Below, piece after piece: positions 47,485 to 58,544 of a stretch of 64,000 nucleotides of DNA. The stretch covers positions 19,638,632-19,702,631 of the forward strand of contig CM029386.1 of assembly GCA_017165825.1 (NCBI GenBank), in the 5' to 3' direction. The stretch is from Hepsetus odoe. Its lineage: Eukaryota; Chordata; Actinopteri; Characiformes; Hepsetidae. Under the pieces are notes generated by a model. That model was not told the origin of the DNA. It worked only from the letters and a program-made list of their open reading frames with translations, and made no database searches. The position numbers and the translations under genes are program-made. Numbering within the stretch: the first letter of the stretch is position 1; the number at the start of each line of letters is the position of its first letter.

Positions 47485-50135
47485 GCTTCTGTCTCCCTCT
47501 CTTACTATCTGTCTCTCTTTGTCTGCTTCTCGGTCTGTCTGTCTCTCCCTCTCTGTCCTTCTCTCTGCTCTCCTCCCTCCCTCTCTGTCTGTCTGTCTCT
47601 CCCTCCCTCTCTGTCCTTCTCTCTGCTCTCCTCCCTCCCTCTCTGTCCTTCTCTCTGCTCTCCTGTCTGTCTGTCTCTCTCAGGCTGAGCCCATCCGTGT
47701 GCTGGTGACTGGCGCTGCCGGACAGATCGCCTATTCCCTGCTGTACAGCATTGCTAAAGGAGATGTCTTCGGCAAGGACCAGGTGAGAAAAACTAAAAAC
47801 ACTGAGTTTTACTGCAGGGGGGAGTTTTTTTTTTTTTTTTCTTTTATTCATTCCAAAAAAATCCGGCAACTAACTTCGCATTGCACAAAAAGTACAAAAA
47901 CAAATAAAGCATGTATAAAACTCTCAGATTAAAGAATAACTGTGTAACGACGGTGTGTATAATTTCATATTTTTAAGTACATAAGCATGCAGATATGTGT
48001 CTGTATGCCTATAATCACAAACACACCAGTGTTTTTATTTATATATCCTGGGAGAAAACCTATTCCATCTCAGGGCAAATGTTTAACATTTCAACAAGAC
48101 AACCAAGAAAATGAAGGGTGAATGTCCTGCAGGGGTCCCACCAGAGTCTCAACCTGGACCCAGTCACCATCTCTAGAGGGAGCGGACACTGTGTGCCATG
48201 ACTCATCATCCTACAAGAGAAAGAGGAGTACAAACCTGGCAGGATTATTATTATAAGACTTGAGGTCTTATAATAAAATACTAAGCGAAGGGTCTGAGTG
48301 CTTATAACAATGAAATGTCTGTGGGTTGAGAGTAAAGTGACTCAGGGCTGGAATTAGCAGGTTGTCACAACTCTTAAGAAACAAAAACGGTTTTCTTAAT
48401 TTTATTTCTGATGCATATTAGAATAAATCAATTGTATTTCTTTTGACTTGTTTTCTGATCACTTTGGTTCCCGTATAAGTAACTGGGGAAATGAGTGAGT
48501 GCTGCTCACTCCAGCAGCGTTAATGGGTGTGCTTTTCTCTCCCTCATGTGCTTCAGCCAATCATCTTGGTGCTTTTGGACATTCCGCCCATGCTGCCCGT
48601 TCTGGATGGAGTGGTCATGGAGCTGCAGGACTGCGCGCTCCCACTGCTGAGAGGTGAGCTGTCTTGACAAACTTAGTTTCTGCTCCGAAAAAGTATTTTA
48701 CTTGGTTTCATGCAGAATCCAGCCACTAGGGATGCACAAAAAAGTGTATTTCTTCGCACCGGTCCCAAGCCCGGATAAATGGGGAGGGTTACATCAGAAA
48801 GGGCATCTGGTGTTAAACCTTTGCCAAATCAATATGCGGACAAAATGCCCCCCCAACATTGGTTGTAATCAAGCCAGCAAATCCAAATAAAAACGTTTTT
48901 CCCACATGTAGACCCGGCTATACAGGATGTTACCATATGGCTACGCTTACTGATGTGAACGGCAGGGGGAGAAGCGATGCATGGTGTCACATGTGAAGAG
49001 CGTCTTGTTTTATTTCCTCCACGACCACCCTTCATTCATGTTTTTCTTACTGGCGTTGTAATGCACTGATTGCAGGCATTGTTTTTAAAGGACAGGAAGT
49101 TTGCTCTTTGCTCCGAGTAATTTCTGACGCTGGTCTTAGGTCAGCATTCCCCTTCACTGCTGCACGTGGTTTATCTTCGTTCCGTGAAAGATTGCGAAAG
49201 TGCTGAGTGCTAATTAAGTAGAGAGATTAGGCTGGAGCGGTCAACACAGGACATTGCTGAAAAATGAAAATCCGTTTTCTATCTGTGATCCAAAGATCAC
49301 ATTTTCTTTTGGTTTATATTTGTTGTCCAATGTATTGAATATGTTGCATCAGCACAAACATGTTGAAATTCATGTGAAAAGAATGCAACATATATTTCAG
49401 TTCCCTTTTTCTGTGCATTCACCGAAACACAGGCCTTGTCTGGCATTTCTGTTAACACTTCCCACATCTTGAACACAGAACCCATAAGAGGCCTGACTTT
49501 GCAGGACGGAGAAATCCGGATAGAAAACTGTGGGGAGTTAAAGGGGGTGTGATCGGTTCAGCTCTCTGATTGGTTCGCTCTCTTAAACCAGAGCCTATCA
49601 GGGCACAGATGCCCACGGCACAGTTTAGAAGACCAGTTCAAAGGATGGTAGACACTCTGAAAGTGAAGCAACAGCTGAAGTCCATTCTGATAAAGTCGGC
49701 CCTTCTTTAATGACGGTACAGGATCCTAATCAGGCCAATCAGTCGATTAACGCAATACTGAGAAGGGTCTGTCAAAACCAAGGCTATCTTAAATCACAGA
49801 AGTCCTTATTATCTCAAAGCTTCAACGGGCCACTTACTTTCATCGTGTTGGCTAGTTGCATGCCCTTTGTGCTTGACACTCTTATCAAATTAATTTTATT
49901 TAAATACATTTTGCTGTTTCTGTGCTCTTTTCTGTTGATTTGATTCCCAAACCAGTAGTTATAGTACTGCTTCAGACACACTCACTTTTCAATTGACCTT
50001 GAATGTTTTTATTCACTTTTTATGAACTAATGCTAGTATCTAAAAATGCCTCCATATTTCAAGAAAAGCTCACAATTTATACTGTTTTTCCTAAAACCTG
50101 ATACATTTAAATGGCGAGAGAGAGAACCAGTAAAG

Positions 50136-50189
<54 letters not shown>

Positions 50190-53100
50190 GCAATGTCTTG
50201 TTAAAAACTCCCCGCCTGCACACAACTAAATTTAGTGTAAGAGGACTAATTGTGCTCTCTTGCATAGAAACATGCAGATGGTCATAAATTAGTGTCAACT
50301 ATAAATAACAGCCCTGGTAGTGCTAGATATTTCATTAAACAATGTATTTCTGGGCTTATCCAATCCAGAGTGTGCTTGTAGTTCTACTCTTAGAGGCTAT
50401 TACAGTGTAGGAAGGTTCTATTTTGACATTTATTTTGTCCTTGGAAGGAAAATGCTTCTCCGCCCCTCTCAAATGTGTTTGTGGCAACACGTGTGAATGA
50501 AGAATTCATCGTCTTTGCTGCAGAGAGCAGTAAAAATACAGAAAGGATATGTTTGAGTGGAAATTAGCCAACAATATTATCTATTTTCAGCTCCATGACT
50601 GTTTCGCTCCCATTCTGATAACTATATTACTTGCTCAGTAACTTCTTCCAGAATGATTCATTAGTGGATACTGCATAATGTACAACTTAGAATAATGGGA
50701 ATAAGGAGATTTTCATTGGGTGAGGAGGATGGACAGGATTAGAAATGAGCCCGGGTTAGGCGTTTGAGAGACCAGGTTAGAGAAGCAGGGTTGGTTTGGA
50801 CATGTCCAGAGGTGAGACAAGGATTATGTTGAGGTTGGAGCTGCCAGGAAGTAGATGATGAATAATTAACCATAATTAATGTCTAATTGGAAGTAGATCA
50901 TTTGTTTAGTAGGTAGAATTAGTGTCTGCCCAACATGAAATATTGAAAAGTGTTCACCCCCTGTCTGCAGAGGTGATCCCCACAGATAAAGTGGAGGTGG
51001 GCTTTAAGGACCTGGATGCTGCCATCCTGGTGGGCTCGATGCCCCGGAAAGAGGGGATGGAGAGGAAGGACCTACTGAAGGCCAATGTAGCCATCTTCAA
51101 AACGCAGGGAGCGGCACTGGACAAATACGCCAAGAAGACCGTCAAGGTAGAGCTGCGAGATGCGTTGCTTAAGCTATATTTTATGAAAGAGAAAGATTTG
51201 GCATGGACTTTGGCAAACTTCAGACAGATATTTTTTGTTTTTTTCCTTCCTCCCCCCCATTCCTGTATTTACACTCACCTGCTCGACTTGTTTTGACTCA
51301 CCAAGGTGTGTCCTTTTTGTCCCTGAAACCTAACATGAAAATGGAAGCACACTGAATGGAGCACAGCAGATTATCTCAGATTTGCTGCAAAACTGCAGAT
51401 ATTCAATGTCGTGAAAGCAGCCCAAAGTTAGTTCTTCATTGTTGTGTAACGACTCAAGCTGACCTTCAAAGCCAATGAAAATATTCCTCTATTGTTACCT
51501 GGATTATCTTGTATTTTATCCAATTGTGCACGGAGGAGAAAACGAAGCAGTGTGGAAGCCACCAGCTCTTCAATACTTTTCTTCACTCTTTCCTTCTCCT
51601 AGGTGTTGGTGGTTGGTAACCCGGCCAACACAAACTGCCTGATTGCGTCCAAATCTGCTCCATCCATCCCAAAAGAGAACTTCTCCTGCTTGACCCGGCT
51701 GGACCACAACAGGGCCCGCTCGCAGGTTTCAGTTGATCTTAACAGTCGATGCGTTATGAGCAGTTAATCAGCCTCTGATCATCAGTGTAGCCCATCATGT
51801 TTTCTTTAACTATAAAATCACATGACGTGTGTGGTTTCCATGGAGTTTTGATAATATTGATATAACTGACAGAGAAAGCAGCATATGTCAGACATTTTTC
51901 CAGAAGAATAATCAACCTTGACTTGAGTATATGTGTTTTTTGTCAAAATGGGGGATGTTTTTTTTTCATGACGCTTTACCAGAAAAGAGTCCAGCTACCC
52001 CTGGTCCACCACCATAGTTTAAAGCGCACTGGTGCAGAGAAAATCTGACTGACGGTAGTGTTCCTCTGCCTGAAGGTGGCGATGCGTGTCGGTGTATCTT
52101 CAGACAAGGTGAAGAACGTGATCATCTGGGGAAATCACTCCTCTACGCAGTACCCAGACGTGCACCACGCCGTGGTCCACCAGCAGAACAAGGAGGTACC
52201 TGCCTTTGAGGCTGTGAAGGATGACAACTGGCTGAAGGGCGATTTCATTACAGTGAGTTACTGCAGCTTCGGGCAAAGAATGACTTTAGAGCACATCATT
52301 CCTGAATTGATGTAAATTCAGTGAAAATAACAAGTAACTGTTGCCATAGTAACGGCATTAAGAATAGCTTAAAGTTAGACTGAGTTTGTGCTCTAAGTTA
52401 TTCATTCATTCTCTCGCTCTCTGTCCCTCTCAGACGGTGCAACAGCGTGGAGCTGCTGTGATCAAAGCCAGGAAGCTGTCCAGTGCCATGTCCGCCGCTA
52501 AGGCCATCTGTGACCACATGCGGGACATTTGGTTTGGAACCCCTGATGTAAGTCTGGGTTGCGGGACAGAAGCCTTTCATATTCCCTCCACTGTAGTATC
52601 CAGAGACAGAATAGCAATTCACAATGTCCAGATATCTAGAACGACTGAAGCACACGAATGATTTACTTAATGAAGTGATAATTATGAAAACTAGAACATG
52701 CTGTTATGCATAATAGTACAATACAAGCGCTGCAGTAAACGGGTAATGATTCTTTCTGGAGAACCAAGGTTCATTCTCTGTGTCTCTCTCTAGGCTGAGT
52801 TTGTGTCCATGGGTGTCTACTCCACTGGGAATTCCTACGGCGTGCCTGATGACCTCATGTACTCATTCCCCGTCGCGATCAAGGTCTGAACTCCTTTATT
52901 AACCATCACCAATTCATTGTCTTCTAAATCATTAATCAATATTTATGTTGTGGTGGTGGTCTAGTGGTAGGGTACTTGCCTACGGACATCTGGATCAAGA
53001 GGTCCCAGGTTCGAATCCCACCTCTAGCACTACCACCACTGGGTCCCTGAGCAAGACCCTTAACCCTGAGTGTCTCCAGGGGGACTGTCCCTGTAGTTAG

Positions 53101-53796
53101 GACATGGAAGTCGCTCTGGACAAGAGCGTCTGCTAAATGCCGTAAATGTAATGTAAACATTTAATACTCTCATTAAAGGGTGGCTGCAGTGCTGCTGCAC
53201 ACAATCAGTGATGATAACCAATCACCAATCATTTTAGATCCGTCTTCTCACAGCCAGAAAGGTCTTGGTCTCAGTTCTAGGTTGGGGAGTCCTGGGTCCT
53301 TTCTGTGTGCTGGATTAGAGATACAGCATTGCTATTTTAGGTGTGACCGTTTCTGTCTACCCTGCAATGGCCTGGTAGCTCGAACCTGGTTAGAATTAGC
53401 TGGAGGAATGAGGAACTGATTAGATTCTGGAAGAAATGCCTGAATAACACTTATCATTATCTGATCGGGGCTTAAACTCTGTCGTAAGGTGACGAATCAC
53501 TTATTGGACAAGACTTGGACACTAATATAATGGTTAAAAAGGAATTATAATTCAATCCAATGTTCAATAAACTCATTTCCTGTCAAATGTATGGATTTTC
53601 TTCAAAATGTCTTGTTTTACAAACCCCTTACATGGGTTTTGACATCATTTTTACGTGTGTGTCCTCTTTACAGAATAAGTCCTGGAAGGTGGTGGATGGT
53701 CTGCCGATTAACGACTTCTCTCGTGGGAAAATGGACGCCACAGCGGCTGAGCTGGTTGAGGAGAGAGACACAGCCCTGTCCTTCCTCGGTGTGTGA
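46791..53796 (+). CDS. mdh1: Cytosolic malate dehydrogenase (9 exons, complete)
   Basis: Oxidises malate to oxaloacetate with NAD+ in the cytosol (malate-aspartate shuttle). Exons: 46,791-46,793 (Met only), 47,684-47,782, 48,557-48,653, 50,971-51,146, 51,603-51,725, 52,076-52,252, 52,434-52,547, 52,794-52,883 and 53,674-53,796. All introns are GT-AG and phases join cleanly, giving 333 residues (human 334). Visible motifs: nucleotide-binding VTGAAGQIAY near the N-terminus, Asp42 ending the second strand, substrate Arg92 and Arg98 in MPRKEGMERKDLL, the family signature LTRLDHNRA with Asp159 and Arg162, and catalytic His187 in IWGNHSSTQYPD. No key residue is missing. Intron 1 carries a MITE and a (CT)n array ending at the exon 2 acceptor; intron 8 carries a SINE. 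The stop is UGA followed by CUAG, a readthrough context. Teleosts can have mdh1 duplicates; which one this is cannot be told here. Confidence 0.98.
47105..47212. mobile_element. Foldback MITE copy 3 (mdh1 intron 1)
   Basis: Left CGAATTTTCCGGTCCACCTTA, right TTTAAGGTGGAACCTAAAAT then TCC. The loop contains GGCGCCAGAATGAGAC, shared with copy 4 (GGCGCCAGAATGAAAC). Confidence 0.75.
47436..47683 (+). repeat. (CT)n-rich array ending at the mdh1 exon 2 acceptor
   Basis: About 245 bp of CTCTCT, GTCTGTCTGTCTCTCC and TCCTCCCTCCCT units, with a ~60-bp block repeated (TCTGTCCTTCTCTCTGCTCT at about 47,553, 47,608 and 47,642). The last bases form the polypyrimidine tract of the acceptor at 47,683. Confidence 0.9.
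48722..48852 (+). mobile_element. RTE-like LINE fragment (mdh1 intron 3)
   Basis: CACCGGTCCCAAGCCCGGAT, AAGGGCATCTGGTG and GCCAAATCAATATGCGGAC match the leading block of the 28.6-kb copy. Confidence 0.7.
50139..50187. repeat. (TA)n microsatellite (mdh1 intron 3)
   Basis: About 48 bp of pure AT dinucleotide repeat. Confidence 0.95.
50725..50851 (+). mobile_element. RTE-like LINE fragment (mdh1 intron 3)
   Basis: Contains AGGTTAGAGAAGCAGGGTTG and TTTGGACATGTCCAGAGGTG, equivalent to the RWFGHVQR region of the 28.6-kb copy, with small deletions. Confidence 0.7.
52949..53156 (+). mobile_element. tRNA-derived SINE (family S2), complete (mdh1 intron 8)
   Basis: A-box region GGTCTAGTGGTAGGG, B box AGGTTCGAATCCC, body ACTGGGTCCCTGAGCAAGAC, and tail GAGCGTCTGCTAAATGCCGT then AAATGTAATGTAA. 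This tail type is shared with fish LINEs. Confidence 0.85.
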
Positions 53797-54125
53797 CTAG
53801 TCACCTCCACCGCAACGGGGCAGCACCAAGACCCTAGACCCCCGCACTCACAACTGTAAAACTAAGACCAACACCAGCGCTGTGTGTGTGTGTGTGTGTG
53901 CGCGTGTGCGTGTGTGTGTGTGCGTGTGTCTTTAAATGTGTGCATGTGTTTTGAGCGCTCATTATTTCACACAGGAAAAGGAAACATTGAGGATTAAAGT
54001 AGCCAATCCGCTGAGCCTCTGCCGGACAACACCTACAGGAGAAGCTTTCCAGGGTGAAACGCACATTGTTGTCCCGACTAGTGAAACCATACCTGTCCGT
54101 CAATAAACAGAGAAACGTACATTGT
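53797..54125 (+). other. mdh1: mdh1 3' UTR, possible readthrough extension and poly(A) signal
   Basis: The frame stays open after the UGA for 20 codons to a TAA at 53,857-53,859; the encoded extension ends HSQL. A (GT)n tract with CG steps covers 53,881-53,930. AATAAA at 54,102-54,107 sits about 20 bp before a likely cleavage site and a GT/T-rich stretch. Confidence 0.75.
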
Positions 54126-54920
54126 GTTTTATTGCTTTTTATATGTACCACTACCACACACAGACAGACCGGTCGGTCAATTTTAACACTGGTATGAAAA
54201 GGTTGTAGAAGAAGGTAGTGCTGGGAACTCCCTTTTCAGCATGTTCACTGAGAGACAAGGCAGTTTTAACTCCTTTATATAACTGGACAAATTTATATGG
54301 AATTAGAAAATAAAAATCTGAGGTTGATCAAAAACCCTAGAGCTTAGTCTTCTAAAATTAAAAAGAGGAAAACGAAAGCAACTGTTTTCACACTATATTC
54401 AAGTGTAACTTTAAATTATACTTTTAATTCATTTTTACTTGCTTAATTTGATGTCAAAATAGATTGATCATTTCGATGAAAATATTAATTACATTTTCTG
54501 GTAAGGAACTGAATTAAATAAAATATACAATGTAATTTTCTTATGTTAAAATTACATTTTTGCTTGAAAATTTTGTTTGAGTTCCTGCTAGATAGAATTT
54601 ATTTTAAAATCAACTTGAGTAAATATATTTTAAATTTGATTAATTGTTACATTTAATACAATTTTAATATTTTATTTACATTATATATTTGTTTATATTA
54701 GAAACATAATTTGGGCTTAAAACCTGAATTCATACTTTTAAGAAATGGTAAAAAAAAAATTACAATTTTTAAAAAAAGTAATAAGTAAAAAGTAATTTTT
54801 TTATACACCGAGAAGCTACAAATACCAGTAAAATCCTAAAAAATCATTTTTTAATTAAAAAATACGAATATTTCTGTATTCACGAAACCTTAAAGCATTT
54901 TCCCTCCATACATATGCTTC
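54126..54920. other. AT-rich DNA between mdh1 and the orphan promoter
   Basis: Strongly AT-rich with runs of A and T. No gene or named repeat is visible. Confidence 0.5.
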
Positions 54921-55088
54921 ACTGCGACCAGGAGGTGGCAGTATTGCGCACGTTTTTAATCCTCGTCACCTGATTGGTCGCTGCGGTCAACCTCCTGTGC
55001 TGTGATTGGCCGCCGCTGACAGAAAGGCGCATTGCGTGAAGAGCCGACTGAGGCTGTTGACCCCGTTCGGTCGCGCTTTGGACTTGAG
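54920..55088 (+). promoter_or_regulatory. Orphan promoter-like element: CTCF-like site, two CCAAT boxes, splice donor
   Basis: A CTCF-like motif (CCAGGAGGTGGCAGTA, about 54,928-54,943) is followed by two ATTGG boxes (54,973-54,977 and 55,005-55,009), a CpG-containing stretch, and a strong donor GTAAGT after 55,087. That is the layout of a non-coding first exon on the + strand. The nearest downstream gene is ugp2, so this may be its second promoter. No coding frame is seen here. Confidence 0.4.
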
Positions 55089-55403
55089 TAAGTTTGCTGA
55101 GTCTCTGACACCTAAAAACATGAGTGTGTGCGTGTTTTCAAGGCTGCCTTGATATGCCTGCCTTTCTGAGCGCTTTGCGTCTCCCAAAGTTTGCTTTCAG
55201 CTTCATTTACCCGCTTGAATGGCCAAGCTAAGCCCCCTTTGCCCTTGAAGGAGGTGAATCAATGTTCATTAGGAGCCTGGCGTGGTGTGTATTAGTGTGT
55301 TAATAGGGATAATAACTGGTGTTTAGTCGTTAATGTAGTCTTTAAGAACCACTTGAGAATACCCCATCAACAGAAACCCAAGATAAGCCTCCCCCCCAGC
55401 TTA

Positions 55404-55518
55404 TTTTTGGAATTTTCCGTTCCACCTTAAATGGGCAGCGGTGTCAGTCGGGCGCCAATAGGCGAGGCGCCAGAATGAAACCGCTGCCCATTTAAGGTGG
55501 ATCGGAAAATTCCAAAAA
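55404..55518. mobile_element. Foldback MITE copy 4, near-perfect 39-bp arms
   Basis: The left arm TTTTTGGAATTTTCCGTTCC continues through ACCTTAAATGGGCAGCGGT; the right arm is its complement ending GGAAAATTCCAAAAA. The loop holds an inner hairpin (GGCGCC...GGCGCC). Confidence 0.85.
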
Positions 55519-55844
55519 GAATCTTGGAGGAAGTGAGCCAAAATCCCTCCTACGTCCTTCCCAGCCTTGATGTGGTAATGAGGATCTTCTGAATATTCCA
55601 GTAGCTGTTGCATGAAGATAAATAATCCACAACCAGCCATCCTTTGGATCTATTCATCTAAAAAAAAAAACCAACATGAAATAAACCAGCATAAGGCTGC
55701 TGTTGCACCTTATATGGAGCTTCTTGCAAGCCTGGGCCTTCACAACCCAGCAGCACCACGTGACCGAGACTTTGTGGTGACCCCAGGCTATAAAAAGAAG
55801 GAAAGGTGAAGGGTTGGGTAAAGAGCAGGAGAAGGTCATGGAAA

Positions 55845-55895
55845 GGGACACCGATCGGCCATAACATTAAAGCCACCTGCCTGACGTTGTGTCAG
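55845..55895 (+). repeat. DNA-transposon end-like fragment
   Basis: CCGATCGGCCATAACATTAA then AGCCACCTGCCTGA resembles a common fish transposon terminus. The rest of the element is not recognised. Confidence 0.4.
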
Positions 55896-56030
55896 GACTC
55901 ATGTTCAGTTGTTTGGCAGCAGCGTGGAAAGAGGGAATCGTTGCTAGGGAGAAGGTTGTCGTGAAGGGGTTAGCAACAGTGTTAAAGTGTCAAAGTAACG
56001 TCCGCACGAATCCCAGGGTTCTTAGTGCAT

Positions 56031-56420
56031 CATCCTCTTCCTCTTCCGCCTGCTCCCGTTTAGGTTGCAGCAGTTCATCCGTCTCCATTTCTTCTCCATT
56101 TCTTCTGGTCCTCTGCATCTTTCTCTTTCACATTGACCCCCCGCATGTCCTCTCTCACCACGTCCACGAACCTTCTCTTCTCTTTGTCTCCAAGTCGTCC
56201 AGCCTGAGCTGTCCCTCTAATAGGCTCCGCCCCCTGTCTTTTCATCAGTGCCACCGTCTCCAATCCACATAACATATTTGGTCCCAGTACCATCCTGCCT
56301 TCCCTTCCACTCATTCTGGTACTTGTCAGTCACAGATAAATCCTGCCGCTTCTCCACCCGTTCCAACCTGCCTCTCTTCTTCACCACTCTTCTCCCCTGG
56401 TGTGTCCTGGGGCATTTTCT
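56031..56420 (-). mobile_element. RTE-like LINE fragment, minus strand
   Basis: On the minus strand the reading includes RFVDVVREDMRGVNVKEKDA and EDQKKWRRNGDG, and upstream YGLETVALMKRQ-like sequence. This is the C-terminal part of the RTE-type protein with deletions. Confidence 0.75.
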
Positions 56421-56608
56421 GCAGCGGACAGGGGTTCAGCGCGCCCCGCTTCCAGTTTGTGATACAGTAGCCAACATCAGCACTAAAATCAAATGAGTTC
56501 CTTCGTCCAGCTCAGGCATCAAAGTCGGTTTTTATGTGTTATTTGTTGCTTGGCAACACCCTGCTACCGAAACAGAGTTAAAACACATCGGCTTGAATTC
56601 TTTTCCTC

Positions 56609-56672
56609 TTTTTAGGTCGCTTTGGATAAACATACCCGCTAATTGAGCGCATATAAATGTAATGTAAATGTA
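56609..56672 (+). mobile_element. SINE S2 tail fragment
   Basis: GTCGCTTTGGATAAACATAC followed by AAATGTAATGTAAATGTAA matches the S2 3' tail only. Confidence 0.5.
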
Positions 56673-56814
56673 ATTTCAGACTTTATTAATAAATAATAAA
56701 AAACATTCTGCCGAACTATATGCACATTTCTTTTTACCAATTTAAGTATTTATTTTTTCAAATATTTACTAAAATGAAGGGTATAGTCATTCAAAACAAA
56801 TGTTGTTAGAGATA

Positions 56815-57530
56815 GAGAGTCCCAGGGGAGAGTGAGTGGTGATTGGTGGAGATTTTAATGGTCATGTTGGTGAAGGGAAGAGAGGTGATGAGGAGGTGAT
56901 GGTAGGCATGGTGTCAAGGAGAGGAATGCTGAAGGTCAGATGGTTGTAGATTTTACTTATTTTAAAAAGAGGGAGGAGCACAGGGCGACGTATAAGAGTG
57001 GAGGAAGATGCTCACAGGTGGATTATATCCTTTGCAGGAGGATCAGTCTGAAGGATTGATTGGAGATGTAAAGTAGTGATGGGGAGAGTGCAGCTAAACA
57101 GCATAGGATGGTGGTCTGTAGGATGACCTTGGGGGACAAAAAGAGGAGGAAATTGAGGACAGAGTCGAGGATCAAGTGGTGGAAGCTGAAGGAGGACTGC
57201 AAGGTGGAATTCAGGCAGGAGTTAACACTGATACTGGGAGGAGTTGAAGAGCTACTGGATTGCTGGGAGACTGCTGCAGAAGTGATCAGGCAGACGGATA
57301 GAAATGCACTTGGTGTGACATCCGGAAGGAAGAAGGAGGAAAAGGAAACCTGGTGGTGGAACCCACAAGTCCAGGAGTGTGTACAGTAGAAGAGGGAGGC
57401 AAAGAAGGAGTGGGACAGTCAGACAGATGAAGAAAGTAGACAGGAGTAGAAGGAGATGGAGCCCAAGTGTAAGGAGGGAGAAGAGGACCTTTTCTGATTG
57501 GCTGGACGGAGAGACGGAGCTGGGAAACAC
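56815..57530 (+). pseudogene. RTE-like LINE endonuclease-region remnant
   Basis: In shifting frames it reads VIGGDFNGHVGEGKRGDEEV, RGRSTGRRIRVEEDAHRWII-like, MVVCRMTLGDKKRRKLRTES, KETWWWNPQVQECVQ and SRRRWSPSVRREK-like. These are the end of the apurinic endonuclease domain and linker before the RT of RTE elements. Frameshifts and stops show it is dead. Confidence 0.75.
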
Positions 57531-58544
57531 AGGCTTGAAGTTACAGCTCTGTGCAGAGAACCCGGGACTAATTTATACATTACCTTTAACAGTATATTGA
57601 CATAAATGTGAATGATAAATACTGAGGGAAGAGGAATTGGTATAATATTTGTATTAAATATTTGGAAATATTTGAAAGATTTGTAGATATTTTATTATTT
57701 AACAGGATGAGTCAGAAAGATACAAACAAAGCTGTCAACAAGACCAACAGACACACAATATACACACAATATACATTAAAGTCCTTTTTTGCAGAGTATT
57801 TTATTTATGATGCTCCTTTCCTCTTTTAGTTTTATTAGTTTATTTTGCATCACTGCACCGTCCAGGAGCGACTCAGGGACAGAACGGAAACGAGTGCGTT
57901 TTTCTGAGAATTAGAAAAAAAACTATTTATTAATCATGTTCTGAAAACGGGGGACGCTTTAGTAAGGCCGACACAGTCAGTCAAGGCTGAAAAATATTGG
58001 AGGAAAAGAGAAAAAAAAAAAAACACCTTTGGAGTACCCAGGGTGATGATGTAATTACTCCATTACTTTTACTTTACTTTTACATTACTACTTATTAAAC
58101 ACAAGTTATACATTGATTTAAAATGTAGAAATGAACAAAAACAAAAAATTTTGATCTAATGTATTTTTAAGAGACAAAATATGAGAAATATGAATTTTTC
58201 CAGAAGTTTTTTGTGAAATACTCTGAATGTTTTGGGTTCGATTTCGTCCGGGAGAGTGAAACCTGTACCTGTACTGTACAGGTGTGTGTTTTCACTCTTG
58301 AGCGGTGGATTATTAAACATTTCACAGACGGGACAGAAAACGTCCCTCTGGCCTGGCGCAGCTCTTCTGTGGGACCGGGTCCGTCGGAGAGTTCTGGGCG
58401 CCCATGACTGTGGCCGGGTCACCGGTTCTCCTTCTGTGGAGCATTTTTGGGGGTTCTGACCACTGAGAACCGGGTTCCTCACAAAGATGTGCTGCTCTGG
58501 AGACGCTCTGATCTGAACAGTCATTCAGTTTACCAGCTTCCAAC
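57531..58544. other. Unassigned intergenic DNA
   Basis: AT-rich until about 58,200, then more GC-balanced (58,240-58,540). Overlapping short open frames show no homology. Confidence 0.4.

Noticed and set aside
47350..47932. Ser/Leu-rich frames over the CT array running into mdh1 exon 2
   Set aside because: Low-complexity repeat translation; the exon 2 acceptor and mdh1 homology define the real boundary.
52949..53040. Possible tRNA gene (A and B boxes)
   Set aside because: The tRNA-like head belongs to a SINE with body and LINE-type tail, repeated elsewhere in the window.
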